Origin: Hyphomicrobiales bacterium
Lineage (GTDB): Bacteria; Pseudomonadota; Alphaproteobacteria; Rhizobiales; Beijerinckiaceae
Reading direction: 5' to 3'
Assembly: GCA_930633495.1 (NCBI GenBank)
Contig: CAKNFJ010000001.1
Coordinates: forward strand, 3,991,001-4,055,000
Length of the DNA stretch: 64,000 nt
Shown one piece after another: positions 18,019-26,966 of this stretch. The notes under the pieces are model-generated. The model was given only the letters and a program-made list of their open reading frames with translations. It was not told the DNA's origin and ran no database searches. How positions within the stretch are numbered: position 1 is the first letter of the stretch; every line of letters starts with the position of its first letter. The position numbers and the translations under genes were made by a program.

Positions 18019-18906
18019 ATGTCAGTCATTCCTTTCGACCAGCGCGACGGCGTCATCTGGTTCGACGGCAAGCTCGTGCCGTGGAAGGACGCGAAGATCC
18101 ATGTACTGACCCATGGGCTGCACTACGGCTCGTGCATCTTCGAGGGCGAGCGCTCCTATGACGGCGTGATCTACAAGTGCACCGAGCATTCGCAACGTCT
18201 GCACAAATCGGCCGAGATCATGGATTTCACGATCCCCTATTCGGTCGCCGAGCTCGACGAGGCCAAATATCTCTGCCTCAAGGAGAACGGCCTGAAGGAT
18301 GCCTATGTCCGCCCGGTCGCCTGGCGCGGCTCGGAGATGATGGCGGTGTCCGGCCGCAACAACACGATCCACACCGCGATCGCCGTGTGGGAGTGGCCGA
18401 GCATGTTCGACATGGCGGCGAAGCTGAAGGGCGTGCGTCTCGACGTTGCCGACTACCGCCGGCCCGACCCGGCCTGCGCGCCGGTTCATGCCAAGGCGGC
18501 GGGCCTCTACATGATCTGCTCGCTCTCCAAGCATAAGGCCGAGCGCGCCGGCTATGCCGACGCGATGATGCTCGACTGGGAAGGCAATGTCGCCGAATGC
18601 ACCGGCGCCAACATCTTCTTCATCAAGGACGGCGTGGTCCACACCCCGCTGGCCGACCGCTTCCTCAACGGCATCACCCGCCAGTCGGTGATCGATCTGT
18701 GCAGGCAGCGCGGCTTCGAGGTGGTCGAGCGGCGCATCCGCCCGGAGGAGCTGGAAGGCTTCAACGAGTGCTTCATCACCGGCTCGGCCGCCGAGGTGAC
18801 GCTCGTTTCCGAGATCGGCCCGTACAACTTCATCACCGGCAACATGGGCAAGGTGATCATGGAGGATTACTCGGCCGCGGTGCGTCCGCAGACGAAGGCG
18901 GCGTGA
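18019..18906 (+). CDS. ilvE: Branched-chain amino acid aminotransferase
   Basis: A 295-residue fold-type IV PLP enzyme making Leu, Ile and Val from their keto acids. N-terminal FDGKLVPWKDAKIHVLTHGL, split here as FDGKLVPW and VLTHGLHYG, is the family opening. The PLP lysine is in the SKHKAERAGY/AKAAGLY region and the phosphate-binding ECTGANIFFIKDG loop is present. Start at 18019 has AGGAGAAGG six bases upstream. Biosynthetically it complements leuC and leuD found elsewhere in the window. Confidence 0.95.
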   Translation: MSVIPFDQRDGVIWFDGKLVPWKDAKIHVLTHGLHYGSCIFEGERSYDGVIYKCTEHSQRLHKSAEIMDFTIPYSVAELDEAKYLCLKENGLKDAYVRPVAWRGSEMMAVSGRNNTIHTAIAVWEWPSMFDMAAKLKGVRLDVADYRRPDPACAPVHAKAAGLYMICSLSKHKAERAGYADAMMLDWEGNVAECTGANIFFIKDGVVHTPLADRFLNGITRQSVIDLCRQRGFEVVERRIRPEELEGFNECFITGSAAEVTLVSEIGPYNFITGNMGKVIMEDYSAAVRPQTKAA

Positions 18907-18931
18907 TCATTTGCTAGTCTTGTACTTCGTT

Positions 18932-19057
18932 GTCATTCCGGGGCGCGCCGCAGGCGCGAACCCGGAACCCACGACTGGGTGAGACATCTGATGCCTTGTT
19001 GTGAAGCGCTCACCCAGCCGTGGGTTCCGGGTTCTTCGCTATGCGAAGCCCCGGAAA
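18932..19057. repeat. Large intergenic palindromic repeat
   Basis: Arms at 18958-18983 and 19009-19034 are 26 bp long with a single mismatch (GAACCCGGAACCCACG...TGGGTGAG). Outer flanks CATTCCGGGGC and GCCCCGGAA also pair. It lies between the convergent ilvE and DUF1176 genes. A further partial GTCATTCTCGGGTCGGA-type copy follows at about 19077-19120. These resemble mobile extragenic palindromes of Hyphomicrobiales. Confidence 0.82.
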
Positions 19058-19123
19058 GATAAAGGTGCGGCCCGAACGAGATTCTCGGTGCGGAGCCCTG
19101 TTCCGACCCGAGAATGACGCTCC

Positions 19124-20215
19124 TTACTTCACGCTGCTTCGGTAGAGCGTGATCCAGTCGTCGGACCCGATACCGCGGCATTGCCCCATCATGCTGAATT
19201 CGGTCTGGACGAAGGCCGTGCCCGCCCAGGCATAGCCGCCGGTCGCGCCGCAGTCGCCGATGCCCCGGCCCTTGGCGAAGAAGGTCAGGCGGCCGGTCTT
19301 CGGGTCGAAATCCGCATTTGTCAGCATGTTCCTGGCGTCGCCCTCGCCAGCCGGCAGGACGACGGGTTTCGCCGTTGCAGCATCGCCGCGTTCCACCGTC
19401 CAGAAGCCGGTGGTAACGTTGTAGGCGCCGCGCGAGCAGGCGAGCCCGACGAGGCGGCGTTCGCCGTCGAGAGGCCAGGCCTCGTCGGAGGAGACGAGCA
19501 TCTCGTCGTCGTCACAGAGATCGGCGTCACGTTGCCGGATCAGCTGGCGCAACGCGGCCGCCAGAGCCTTGCCGTCCTTCTCCGATAAAGTGCCGCTCGC
19601 CGGCTTTGCCACAATGATCGGGAGGGCCGGGGCCGCAGGGACATTCGTGCCGGCGCCCTTCCGGATGAGCGCCGAAGTCGTGTTCAACCGGCCTTGCTGC
19701 TCGTCGATCCAGAGCATCGCCGCGACGGACCCCGAGAGCGAGATGCTTGCCGTCAGGCCGGGCGCCGAAACTGCGAGCTTCGTCGCCTTGCGCGCGGCCT
19801 CGATCAGCGTGCCGATCTCGGCCGGCCGGAAGCTCAGCGAGAGCGTGTCGCCATCGGCCTCTGCCGGCGTGGGCTTGCCATTGGCCGGGAAGGGCGCGCC
19901 GTCGAGTTTGAGCTGGACGGACCGGGGCGGAAGCTTCCAGTCGCCACGCAGACGCAGGACGAGCTCGGTCGGCGCGTCCGGCCCGGCCGCACGTTCCAGG
20001 CGCAGATAGGCGATCGGATCGGCTACCTCCGGCGGCAGGGACAATGCCGTGCAGTGCCGGACATTGTCGCATCCGGCCATCCAGTCGCGGAAAGCTTTGG
20101 GCTCCGGTTCGGCGGCGATCGCCAGCGCCGGCAGCAGGGCGAGGCCGGTCGCCAGAGCCGGCAGCCTCAATCCGTCAGGGCGCCTGTTCCCAGCGTTGCG
20201 CGGCATCGTCGTCAT
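19124..20215 (-). CDS. DUF1176 domain-containing secreted protein
   Basis: A 363-residue protein recognisable as DUF1176 (PF06674) by FRDWMAGCDNVRHCTAL after the signal peptide, and by the C-terminal CRGIGSDDWITLYRS segment. The N-terminus is an export signal (LRLPALATGLALLPALAIAA). The annotated ATG at 20215 overlaps moaE by 41 bases; an alternative TTG at 20170, five bases past the moaE stop, would begin the signal peptide directly. Several Cys pairs suggest disulfides in the periplasm. Function unknown. Confidence 0.82.
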   Translation of the reverse strand: MTTMPRNAGNRRPDGLRLPALATGLALLPALAIAAEPEPKAFRDWMAGCDNVRHCTALSLPPEVADPIAYLRLERAAGPDAPTELVLRLRGDWKLPPRSVQLKLDGAPFPANGKPTPAEADGDTLSLSFRPAEIGTLIEAARKATKLAVSAPGLTASISLSGSVAAMLWIDEQQGRLNTTSALIRKGAGTNVPAAPALPIIVAKPASGTLSEKDGKALAAALRQLIRQRDADLCDDDEMLVSSDEAWPLDGERRLVGLACSRGAYNVTTGFWTVERGDAATAKPVVLPAGEGDARNMLTNADFDPKTGRLTFFAKGRGIGDCGATGGYAWAGTAFVQTEFSMMGQCRGIGSDDWITLYRSSVK

Positions 20216-20639
20216 CCGTCTTGGCCTCGACCCAGCCGCCGAGCGTGCCGTCGGCGCGATGTTCGCGCTTCCAGAACGGGGCGCGTGTCTTGAGGTAGTC
20301 CATCATGAAATCGGCGGCCTCGAACGCCGCGCGGCGATGGGCGGAGGCCGCGACCACCAAGACGATCTGCTCGCCGGGCCGGATCAGCCCGTAGCGGTGG
20401 ATCGCGACGAGGCCCAGCAGCGGCCAGCGTGTGAGGGCTTCGTCGGCCACGCGGGCGATTTCGGCTTCGGCCATGCCCGGATAATGCTCGAGCTCGAGAG
20501 CCGCGAGCATGCCGGCTTCGTCGCGGCACAGCCCTGTGAACGAGACGACGGCGCCGATATCGGCGCGGCCGGCAGCCAGCGCGTCGATCTCGTCCTGAAG
20601 CGAGAAATCCTCGCGCTGGATGCGGATGAGAGGGGACAC
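20175..20639 (-). CDS. moaE: Molybdopterin synthase catalytic subunit
   Basis: A 154-residue MoaE. With thiocarboxylated MoaD it inserts two sulfurs into cPMP to form molybdopterin. Seen are GAVVSFTGLCRDE, the RHRxG-like AHRRAAFEAADFMMDYLK helix and the catalytic-region KTRAPFWKRE. It follows moaD with a 9-base gap and overlaps the DUF1176 gene downstream. Standard length. Confidence 0.96.
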   Translation of the reverse strand: MSPLIRIQREDFSLQDEIDALAAGRADIGAVVSFTGLCRDEAGMLAALELEHYPGMAEAEIARVADEALTRWPLLGLVAIHRYGLIRPGEQIVLVVAASAHRRAAFEAADFMMDYLKTRAPFWKREHRADGTLGGWVEAKTDDDDAAQRWEQAP

Positions 20640-20648
20640 GGCTTGATC

Positions 20649-20942
20649 TCACCCGCCGGTCATCGGCGGGAAGAAGGCGATCTCGCGGGCGCTGCCGAGG
20701 GCTGCATGCGGCTTGGCATGGACATGGTCGAGTGCCGCGCGCACGACGGTCTCGTTGGCGAAGGCGGCTTCGTACCCTTCACCGCGTGCCTTCAGCCAGC
20801 GCACCAGATCGGTGACGGTGGCCAGGTCGGCGGGGATGTCGAGTGTCTCTTCCGTCAGGCCGACGCGCTCGCGAACCCAGGCGAAATAGACGATGCGGAC
20901 GGGGCGCGTGCCGGCTGCCGCCATGGCGGTCGCGGTGCTCAT
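20649..20942 (-). CDS. moaD: Molybdopterin synthase sulfur carrier subunit
   Basis: A 97-residue ubiquitin-fold sulfur carrier ending in the required Gly-Gly (PPMTGG) that is thiocarboxylated. Core strands RIVYFAWVRERVG and EIAFFPP are typical. The ATG overlaps the pgsA stop (ATGA). A second in-frame ATG six codons in would give the more usual 91 residues. Works with moaE directly downstream. Confidence 0.95.
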   Translation of the reverse strand: MSTATAMAAAGTRPVRIVYFAWVRERVGLTEETLDIPADLATVTDLVRWLKARGEGYEAAFANETVVRAALDHVHAKPHAALGSAREIAFFPPMTGG

Positions 20943-21562
20943 GGCGTGCGCTCGTCCTCTGCGACGAGATGGCGGATGCCGGCGTTGAAATAGTCCCAGC
21001 CGGTGTAGATCGTCAGGCCGGCGGCGACCCAGAGCAGCACGATGCCGATCGTGGTGTTGCCGGGCAGGACCTTGTCGCCCGCCGGGCCGGCAATGAGGAA
21101 GCCGAGCGCGAAGAGCTGCGCCGTGGTCTTCCATTTCGCGACCTTGCTGACGGGGACGCTGACCTTGAGATCGGCCAGGAATTCGCGCAGCCCCGAGACC
21201 AGGATCTCGCGGCACAGGATGACGATGGCGGCCCAGAGGGTCCAGCCATGGATCTGGCCGGTATAGACGAGCATCAGCAGCAACGCCGCGACGAGCAGCT
21301 TGTCGGCGATCGGGTCGAGCATGCGGCCGATCGCCGATTGCTGGCTCCAGGCGCGGGCAATGTAGCCGTCGAGATAATCGGTGATGGCGGCCAGCGTATA
21401 GATCGCGAGGGCCAACCAGCGCATCCAGTCGTCGCGCGGCCAGAACAGAATCGCCACCAGGGCCGGGATCGCCAGGATCCGCCCGTAGGTAAGGAGGTTG
21501 GGCAGCGACCAGGGGCCGCGCCGCCTGATGGCGTCTGGAAGAATCGTCACGTCGAACACCAA
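20939..21562 (-). CDS. pgsA: CDP-diacylglycerol-glycerol-3-phosphate 3-phosphatidyltransferase
   Basis: A 207-residue inner-membrane enzyme of phosphatidylglycerol synthesis. The CDP-alcohol phosphotransferase motif D-G-x2-A-R-x8-G-x3-D-x3-D is complete in DGYIARAWSQQSAIGRMLD followed by PIADK. About five transmembrane segments. Lies between uvrC and moaD on the same strand, the usual alphaproteobacterial arrangement. Confidence 0.96.
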   Translation of the reverse strand: MVFDVTILPDAIRRRGPWSLPNLLTYGRILAIPALVAILFWPRDDWMRWLALAIYTLAAITDYLDGYIARAWSQQSAIGRMLDPIADKLLVAALLLMLVYTGQIHGWTLWAAIVILCREILVSGLREFLADLKVSVPVSKVAKWKTTAQLFALGFLIAGPAGDKVLPGNTTIGIVLLWVAAGLTIYTGWDYFNAGIRHLVAEDERTP

Positions 21563-21616
21563 AGCAATCCGGCCATCGCAGCGTCAACACGCAACAGCGT
21601 GAATGTGGCAGAACTT

Positions 21617-23764
21617 TCAAGCATCGTGAAAGAAATCATGTACGGCTTTCGCCGTTGCCGCATTGACGCCGGGCGTCCGCATGAGGTCGTCGAGCTTGGC
21701 GCGCTGGATCGCCTTCACGGTGCCGAAATGCAGCAGCAGTGCGCGCTTGCGCGAGGGGCCGATGCCGGGGATTTCGTCGAGCGGGTTCTTCATCGTCTCG
21801 CGCTTGCGTTTGGCGCGGTGCGTGCCGATGGCGAAGCGATGCGCCTCGTCGCGCAGACGCTGGATGAAATAGAGGGCTGGATCGCGCGGCTGGAGTTTGA
21901 AGGGCTCCTTACCCTCCATGTGGAAGGTTTCGCGCATGGCATTGCGATCCTCCCCCTTGGCGATGGCGACGAGCGGGATGTCGGCTGCGCCGAGCTCCTT
22001 CATGATCTTGAGCGCAGCGGTGAACTGGCCCTTGCCGCCGTCGACGATGACGAGATCGGGGCGGGAGGGGAAACCGTCGGGGTCTTGCTTCGCCTTGGAT
22101 GTCGCACGCTTCTCCCTTCCCCCTTGTGGGGAGGAGTTGGAGGTGGGGGTGGTGCCGCTTGGTGAGAGGTTGCCCCGCGAGGGGGCGCCAAGCGGCACCA
22201 CCCCCACCTCCAACTCCTCCCCACAAGGGGGAGGAGGGCTCGTCCCGGTCCCATCACTCGCTGGAGCGGCCAGTTCAGCCTCCTTCGCCAGCTTGGCAAA
22301 CCGGCGTGTCAGCACCTCGCGCATCATGCCGAAATCGTCACCGGCGATGGTGTCGGCCGAGATGTTGAAGGTGCGGTACTGGTTCTTCACGAAGCCGTCC
22401 GGCCCAGCAACGATCATGCCGCCGACGGCATTGGTGCCCATGATGTGGGAGTTGTCGTAGACCTCGACCCGGCGCGGCGCGGTTTCCATGCCGAAGGCGG
22501 CGCCGAGCGCGGCGAGCAGCGCGCTCTGGCCGGCATTGTCGGCAAGCTTGCGCGAGAGCGCCTCACGGGCGTTCTTGACGGCATGGGCCATCAGGTCGGC
22601 GCGCTCGCCGCGCTTGGGATGAGCGACCTCGACCTTGCGGCCGGCGCGCGCCGACAAGGCCTGCGCGATCAGCTCGATCTCCTCGACCGGATGCGAGAGC
22701 AGCACGAGGCGCGGCGGCGGCTTGTCGTCGTAGAACTGCGCGACCACGGAGGCCAGCACCTCGGTCGGCGTCAACGAACGGTCAGCGCGCGGGAAGAGGG
22801 CGCGGTTGCCCCAGTTCTGGTGGTTGCGGAAGAAGAAGATCTCGACGCAGAAGTGCCCGGCCTGCTCGTCGATGGCGAAGACGTCGGCTTCCTCGACGCC
22901 TTGCGTGTTGATGTCCTGCCCGGCCTGCACGGCCGAGAGCGCGGCGAGGCGGTCGCGATAACGGGCCGCCTTTTCGAATTCGAGCTCTTCCGCCGCTTCC
23001 TGCATCCGGGCGGACAGGAGCTGCTTCACCGCCGAGGAGCGGCCGGAGAGGAAGTCGCGGGCCTGGCCGGCCAGCGCCTGGTAATCGGGGATCGAGATTT
23101 CGCCGGTGCAGGGGCCGGCGCAGCGCTTGATCTGGAAGAGCAGGCAGGGGCGCGTGCGATTTTCGTAGAAGGAATCGGAGCAGGTGCGGATCAGGAACGC
23201 CTTCTGCAGCGCGTCGATGGTGCGCGTCACCGCCCAGACCGAGGCGAAGGGGCCGAAATAATCGCCCTTGCGCTGGCGCGAGCCGCGATGCTTGAGGATC
23301 GCAGGCGCGTCGTGGTCGCCGGTCAGCAGGATGTAGGGGAACGACTTGTCGTCGCGCAGCAGCACGTTGTAGCGCGGCCGGAGCTGCTTGATCAGGTTCG
23401 ACTCGAGCAGCAGCGCCTCGGTCTCGGTGCCGGTGGTGACGAACTCCATATTCGCCGTCTCGGCGATCATCCGGGCGACGGCGTTGGTATGCGCCATGCC
23501 GCGGGCATAGGAGGTCACGCGGTTCTTCAGGCTCTTGGCCTTGCCGACATAGAGCACCTCGCCGGCCCGGTCGAACATCCGGTAGACGCCCGGCTTGTTC
23601 GGCAGGTGCTTGGCGAATTGCTGGATCACCTCGATGCCGGCCTTGAGCGCGCCGGGCGCGGCCTCGGCGAGTTCGAGCGACGGCTCGGCGGGGAGGGCGT
23701 CCTCCTCGTCCTCGAATTCGTCCTGTGGCAGATCGTCCTGGCGTTCGCGACTCATGGCCTGCAT
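21617..23764 (-). CDS. uvrC: Excinuclease ABC subunit C with in-frame palindromic insertion
   Basis: A 715-residue UvrC, longer than the roughly 610 of E. coli. Domains: an acidic N-terminal extension (1-45), GIY-YIG nuclease (about 54-135; [18 protein letters not shown]), Cys-rich region with CAGPC, UVR motif ([18 protein letters not shown] split about 230-265), RNase H-like 3'/5' nuclease with IVDGGKGQ, and C-terminal HhH repeats ([13 protein letters not shown]). Part of the extra length, about residues 507-552, is encoded by a perfect inverted repeat (separate entry) placed in the linker just before the RNase H-like strand. Start may instead be the ATG three codons in. Confidence 0.95.
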   Translation of the reverse strand: MQAMSRERQDDLPQDEFEDEEDALPAEPSLELAEAAPGALKAGIEVIQQFAKHLPNKPGVYRMFDRAGEVLYVGKAKSLKNRVTSYARGMAHTNAVARMIAETANMEFVTTGTETEALLLESNLIKQLRPRYNVLLRDDKSFPYILLTGDHDAPAILKHRGSRQRKGDYFGPFASVWAVTRTIDALQKAFLIRTCSDSFYENRTRPCLLFQIKRCAGPCTGEISIPDYQALAGQARDFLSGRSSAVKQLLSARMQEAAEELEFEKAARYRDRLAALSAVQAGQDINTQGVEEADVFAIDEQAGHFCVEIFFFRNHQNWGNRALFPRADRSLTPTEVLASVVAQFYDDKPPPRLVLLSHPVEEIELIAQALSARAGRKVEVAHPKRGERADLMAHAVKNAREALSRKLADNAGQSALLAALGAAFGMETAPRRVEVYDNSHIMGTNAVGGMIVAGPDGFVKNQYRTFNISADTIAGDDFGMMREVLTRRFAKLAKEAELAAPASDGTGTSPPPPCGEELEVGVVPLGAPSRGNLSPSGTTPTSNSSPQGGREKRATSKAKQDPDGFPSRPDLVIVDGGKGQFTAALKIMKELGAADIPLVAIAKGEDRNAMRETFHMEGKEPFKLQPRDPALYFIQRLRDEAHRFAIGTHRAKRKRETMKNPLDEIPGIGPSRKRALLLHFGTVKAIQRAKLDDLMRTPGVNAATAKAVHDFFHDA
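22119..22231. repeat. Perfect 44-bp inverted repeat inside uvrC
   Basis: Arms at 22119-22162 and 22188-22231 are exact reverse complements over 44 bases, with a 25-base loop. In the uvrC frame it is open and encodes a Pro/Gly/Ser-rich peptide (beginning [17 protein letters not shown] and ending [13 protein letters not shown]). The core style (CCCCCTTGTGGGG) resembles the CCTTCTCCCC hairpins at 39810-39988, so it looks like the same broad class of short mobile palindromes. Confidence 0.95.
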
Positions 23765-24111
23765 GTAGGATGCCGGAACGGCTTCGTCATGTCAGGAGAG
23801 CCACTGTTTCAACGCTGAATCAACAAGTGCGCGCTTCTCGATGAGATCGATTTCGAGAAGAATCGGCGATGATTTTTCAATGTTGTTTTTCGCCCGCTGC
23901 GCGGCCCGTTTCCGTTTTCCTGAAATCGTCTTTTCGTTCTCGATTTGACATCCGGCCAGTCACGCCCTATCTATTGAATTCGATTTAGGCCTGATGACTT
24001 GGCCGCTCGCGCCATCTGAGCGCGACACGCTGATGATTTTCTTCCTCTGATCGAATTCGCCGCCGCATGTGTTCCATGGGGCTTGGATAATCATGTCTGC
24101 GGGAGGCAATC
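23765..24111. other. Intergenic region and csp leader
   Basis: 347 bases with no credible gene between the divergent uvrC and csp genes. It holds an 8-bp inverted repeat CTTCTCGA/TCGAGAAG (23834-23841, 23853-23860) near the uvrC start, a strong promoter (23945-23973) and about 130 bases of transcribed csp leader. Base composition is clearly more AT-rich than the surroundings. Confidence 0.6.
23945..23973 (+). promoter_or_regulatory. Sigma70-type promoter for csp
   Basis: A perfect -35 box TTGACA (23945-23950), a 17-base spacer and -10 TATCTA (23968-23973). Predicted transcription start near 23980 leaves a leader of about 130 bases before the csp ATG, the long-leader layout known for cold-shock mRNAs. 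Confidence 0.7.
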
Positions 24112-24321
24112 ATGGCTTCTGGTTCTGTCAAGTGGTTCAACGCCACCAAGGGTTTCGGTTTCATTCAGCCTGACGATGGCGGGCAGGACGTTTTCGTCCA
24201 TATCAGCGCTGTCGAGCGCGCCGGTCTGCGCGATCTGCGCGACGGCCAGAAGATCTCCTACGAGATCGTTCAGGACAAACGTTCGGGCAAGAGCTCGGCC
24301 GACAATCTGCGGGCTGAATGA
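24112..24321 (+). CDS. Cold-shock protein (CspA family)
   Basis: A 69-residue single cold-shock domain that binds single-stranded RNA/DNA and acts as an RNA chaperone. RNP1 KGFGFIQP and RNP2 [10 protein letters not shown] are intact; [12 protein letters not shown] opens the fold. A strong GGGAGG ribosome-binding site precedes it. Followed by rpsU and a small charged protein on the same strand. Confidence 0.97.
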   Translation: MASGSVKWFNATKGFGFIQPDDGGQDVFVHISAVERAGLRDLRDGQKISYEIVQDKRSGKSSADNLRAE

Positions 24322-24459
24322 CTGCGAGGACGCGGAACGACGACGCTTTGAGGCGACCACGGATGTACTGGCGCCACGACACGAAGTTTCGCACCAAGCG
24401 GTGAGTGAAGGGTCGGGAGCGAAAAGCCCGGCCCTTTGTGCTTTCTGGAAAGGATGACC

Positions 24460-24732
24460 ATGCAAGTTCTCGTTCGGGACAACAATGTCGAGCAGGCGCT
24501 GCGCGTCCTGAAGAAGAAGCTGCAGCGCGAGGGCGTGTTTCGCGAGATGAAGCAGCGCCGCGAATTCGAGAAGCCGTCCGAGCGCCGTGCCCGGGAGAAG
24601 GCGGAAGCCGTCCGCCGCGCCAAGAAGGCGGCTCGCAAGCAGGCGCAGCGCGAGGGTCTGCTGCCGGCGCCGAAGCGCAAGGTGCCTGTCGGAAAGGCCC
24701 GCGCCGGAGCATCGCGCCCGGCTGCCATCTGA
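24460..24732 (+). CDS. rpsU: 30S ribosomal protein S21
   Basis: A 90-residue bS21 with the family opening [20 protein letters not shown] and the [17 protein letters not shown] core. A Lys/Ala/Arg-rich tail of about 35 residues extends it, as is usual in Hyphomicrobiales. I start at 24460 because GGAAAGG lies six bases upstream; an ATG at 24454 is too close to that site. It lies 138 bases after csp. Confidence 0.96.
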   Translation: MQVLVRDNNVEQALRVLKKKLQREGVFREMKQRREFEKPSERRAREKAEAVRRAKKAARKQAQREGLLPAPKRKVPVGKARAGASRPAAI

Positions 24733-24773
24733 CCGGAAACGGCCGATTCGCGCTCTTGAGCAGGAGTCTCGCA

Positions 24774-25034
24774 ATGTCGAGCCGCAACATGAAACTGGAC
24801 GAGATCAAGGCGCGGGCGCAGGCGGCGTTCGAGAAGACCGAGCAGCGCAGGAAGGAAGCACTTGTCGCGTGGCAGGCGGTTGAGGACGAAGCCAGTGCTG
24901 CCCGTCTCAAGACCGAGAAGCTTCGGGCCCTGCGCCTGGCCCGAGATGCCGAGGAGGCTGCGGCAAAGGAGGCCGCCTCCAGCAGCGCTGGGGCGGCGAA
25001 GCGCCCGCGGCGGGCCACGATCAAGCCACTCTAA
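24774..25034 (+). CDS. Small charged helical protein of the csp-rpsU cluster
   Basis: An 86-residue protein, almost entirely predicted helix, with many Lys/Arg/Glu/Ala residues (LDEIKARAQAAFEKTEQRRK) and a basic C-terminus RPRRATIKPL. No catalytic motif. It lies 41 bases after rpsU with a CAGGAG site before the ATG, and a terminator-like hairpin follows, so csp-rpsU-this gene may share regulation. Nucleic-acid or ribosome association is a guess from composition. I do not recognise a named family with certainty. Confidence 0.7.
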   Translation: MSSRNMKLDEIKARAQAAFEKTEQRRKEALVAWQAVEDEASAARLKTEKLRALRLARDAEEAAAKEAASSSAGAAKRPRRATIKPL

Positions 25035-25058
25035 ATGTTCCCTATTGACGATGCTTCG

Positions 25059-25096
25059 GACAGGCGGCCATCAACAGGTGCCGCCTGTCGGCTTTT
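25059..25096 (+). terminator. Probable intrinsic terminator after the rpsU cluster
   Basis: A 10-bp perfect stem GACAGGCGGC (25059-25068) with GCCGCCTGTC (25080-25089), 11-base loop, followed by GGCTTTTC. The U-tract is short (four), so termination strength is uncertain. Confidence 0.6.
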
Positions 25097-25138
25097 CGGC
25101 CGGGTAAGCGCGAGTTCGGGGATGAAAACAAGCGTTCG

Positions 25139-25717
25139 ATGAACAGGCCATCTCCGGTGCCGGGCCGGATCATCCTGCTCAATGGTGCGTCGAGCAGCGG
25201 CAAGTCCTTATTGGCCCGCGCTATCCAGGCGCGGATCGCCACGCCGTTCTGGCACATCTCGATCGATCATCTGCGCGATTCCGGCGTGCTGCCGATGGCT
25301 CGGATCAAGAGCGGAGAGTTTGACTGGCGGGAGATGCGGGAGGCGTTCTTCCTCGGTTTCGAACGCTCGCTGCTCGCCTATGTCGAGGCCGGAAACGATC
25401 TCATCGTCGAGCACATCATGGAAAGCGAAAGCTGGCTGCTCCGGCTCGCCGACACACTCGCCGGGCAGGATGTGTTCTTCGTCGGTGTGCATTGCGAGCT
25501 CGCCGAACTGGAACGTCGCGAGCGCGAACGCGGGGACAGGCCGATCGGCGATGCGCGGCGCGATTTTCATCGCATCCATTCCTATTGCCTCTACGATGTC
25601 GAGGTAGATGCGATGCAGGACCGGGACGCCAATGCCGGGGCCGTCATCGCCGCGTGGCGGGCGCGCTCGCGACCCGCGGCTTTCGACCGGTTGCGCGAGC
25701 GTCGCGACCGGGGCTGA
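25139..25717 (+). CDS. Chloramphenicol phosphotransferase-like kinase
   Basis: A 192-residue P-loop kinase of the CPT family (PF07931), whose founding member phosphorylates chloramphenicol. The Walker A motif GASSSGKS is at residues 15-22. SIDHLRD supplies the Asp expected as catalytic base. VEHIMES and the ERRERERGDRPIGDAR arginine-rich lid segment also fit. The natural substrate cannot be inferred; many family members in soil bacteria are not resistance genes. It stands alone between the rpsU cluster and an oxidoreductase. Confidence 0.85.
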   Translation: MNRPSPVPGRIILLNGASSSGKSLLARAIQARIATPFWHISIDHLRDSGVLPMARIKSGEFDWREMREAFFLGFERSLLAYVEAGNDLIVEHIMESESWLLRLADTLAGQDVFFVGVHCELAELERRERERGDRPIGDARRDFHRIHSYCLYDVEVDAMQDRDANAGAVIAAWRARSRPAAFDRLRERRDRG

Positions 25718-25861
25718 GCGCAGCGCCCCCCCACGCCTCGCCATGCCGCTGGCGCGCCAGCGGCACCTTTCGAACGCAGGGCGAAGAGACTGCCCTTCGC
25801 TTCGGGCTGGGCCAATATGATGGAACGGGCTCGCGCCATTCATCACCGAGGATCGAAACCC

Positions 25862-26881
25862 ATGTCCCAATCTGACAGCGTTCGGATCGTTCTCGCCTCC
25901 CGGCCGGAGGGTCGTCCCGGCCCGCAGAACTTCCGGCTGGAGCATGCCGCCCTTCCGGCGCTCGCGCCGGGGCAGGTGCTGCTCAAGGTTCGCTATCTCT
26001 CGCTCGACCCCTATATGCGGGGGCGGATGAGTGCGGCGAAATCCTATGCCGCGCCGACGGAGATCGGGCAGGTGATGGAGGGCGGCACTGTCGCCGAGGT
26101 GCTTGAAAGCCGCGATCCTGCCTTCAAGCCCGGCGACCTGGTGCTGTCCTATTCGGGCTGGCAATCCCATGCGGTGGCGGAGGGCGCGCAACTGCGCAAG
26201 CTCGATCCGGCACAGGCGCCGGTAACGACGGCGCTCGGCGTGCTCGGCATGCCGGGCTTCACCGCCTATGCCGGCTTGCTGACCATCGGCCAGCCCAAGC
26301 GGGGCGAGACGGTCGTCGTCGCTGCGGCGAGCGGGCCGGTCGGTTCGGCGGTCGGGCAGATCGCACGAATCAAGGGGGCGCGGGCAGTGGGCATCGCCGG
26401 CGGCCCCGAGAAATGCACCTTCGTGCGCGACACTTTCGGCTTCGACGCGGTGATCGACCATCGTGATCCCGACATGGCGGCCAAGCTGGCGGCCGCCTGT
26501 CCGAATGGCATCGACGTCTATTTCGAGAATGTCGGCGGGCATGTCTGGGATGCCGTCTTCCCGTTGCTCAACACCTTTGCCCGCATCCCGGTCTGCGGCC
26601 TGATCGCGCAATACAATGCGAGCGGGGATTTTCCGGGTCCCGACCGGCTGCCGGTGCTGATGCGCCAGGTGCTGTCGAAGAGCCTGACGATCCGCGGCTT
26701 CATCCAGCGCGAATTCGTCGCTGCGCAGGGGGCCGCGTTCCGCGAGGACATGGCGCGCTGGATCGCGGATGGCGCGGTCCAATACAAGGAAGACATCGTC
26801 GAGGGACTGGAGAAGGCGCCCGAGGCCTTCATCGGCCTGCTGGAAGGCAAGAACTTCGGCAAGCTGATCGTCGAGCTCTGA
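25862..26881 (+). CDS. NADP-dependent oxidoreductase (zinc-free MDR, CurA/PTGR type)
   Basis: A 339-residue medium-chain reductase without zinc ligands. It shows YLSLDPYMRGRMS, typical of the leukotriene B4 12-hydroxydehydrogenase / curcumin reductase group, the Rossmann-loop GPVGSAVGQIARIKG, and DVYFENVGG. Such enzymes reduce alpha,beta-unsaturated ketones or aldehydes with NADPH. Start at 25862 (MSQSDSVRIV) fits the family; an in-frame ATG 45 bases upstream lacks homology. Monocistronic in appearance. Confidence 0.92.
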   Translation: MSQSDSVRIVLASRPEGRPGPQNFRLEHAALPALAPGQVLLKVRYLSLDPYMRGRMSAAKSYAAPTEIGQVMEGGTVAEVLESRDPAFKPGDLVLSYSGWQSHAVAEGAQLRKLDPAQAPVTTALGVLGMPGFTAYAGLLTIGQPKRGETVVVAAASGPVGSAVGQIARIKGARAVGIAGGPEKCTFVRDTFGFDAVIDHRDPDMAAKLAAACPNGIDVYFENVGGHVWDAVFPLLNTFARIPVCGLIAQYNASGDFPGPDRLPVLMRQVLSKSLTIRGFIQREFVAAQGAAFREDMARWIADGAVQYKEDIVEGLEKAPEAFIGLLEGKNFGKLIVEL

Positions 26882-26966
26882 GACAGCCTGCCACGGGCAA
26901 GCCTTTTTCCTTGACCATTCAGCGGGGGCGCGGCCATCACCGTGCGCCCGCTGCCGGATACTGACC

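Noticed and set aside
20649..21620. A fused reading frame extending moaD upstream through pgsA
   Set aside because: The upstream part is out-of-frame pgsA; moaD starts at the ATGA overlap with pgsA at 20942.
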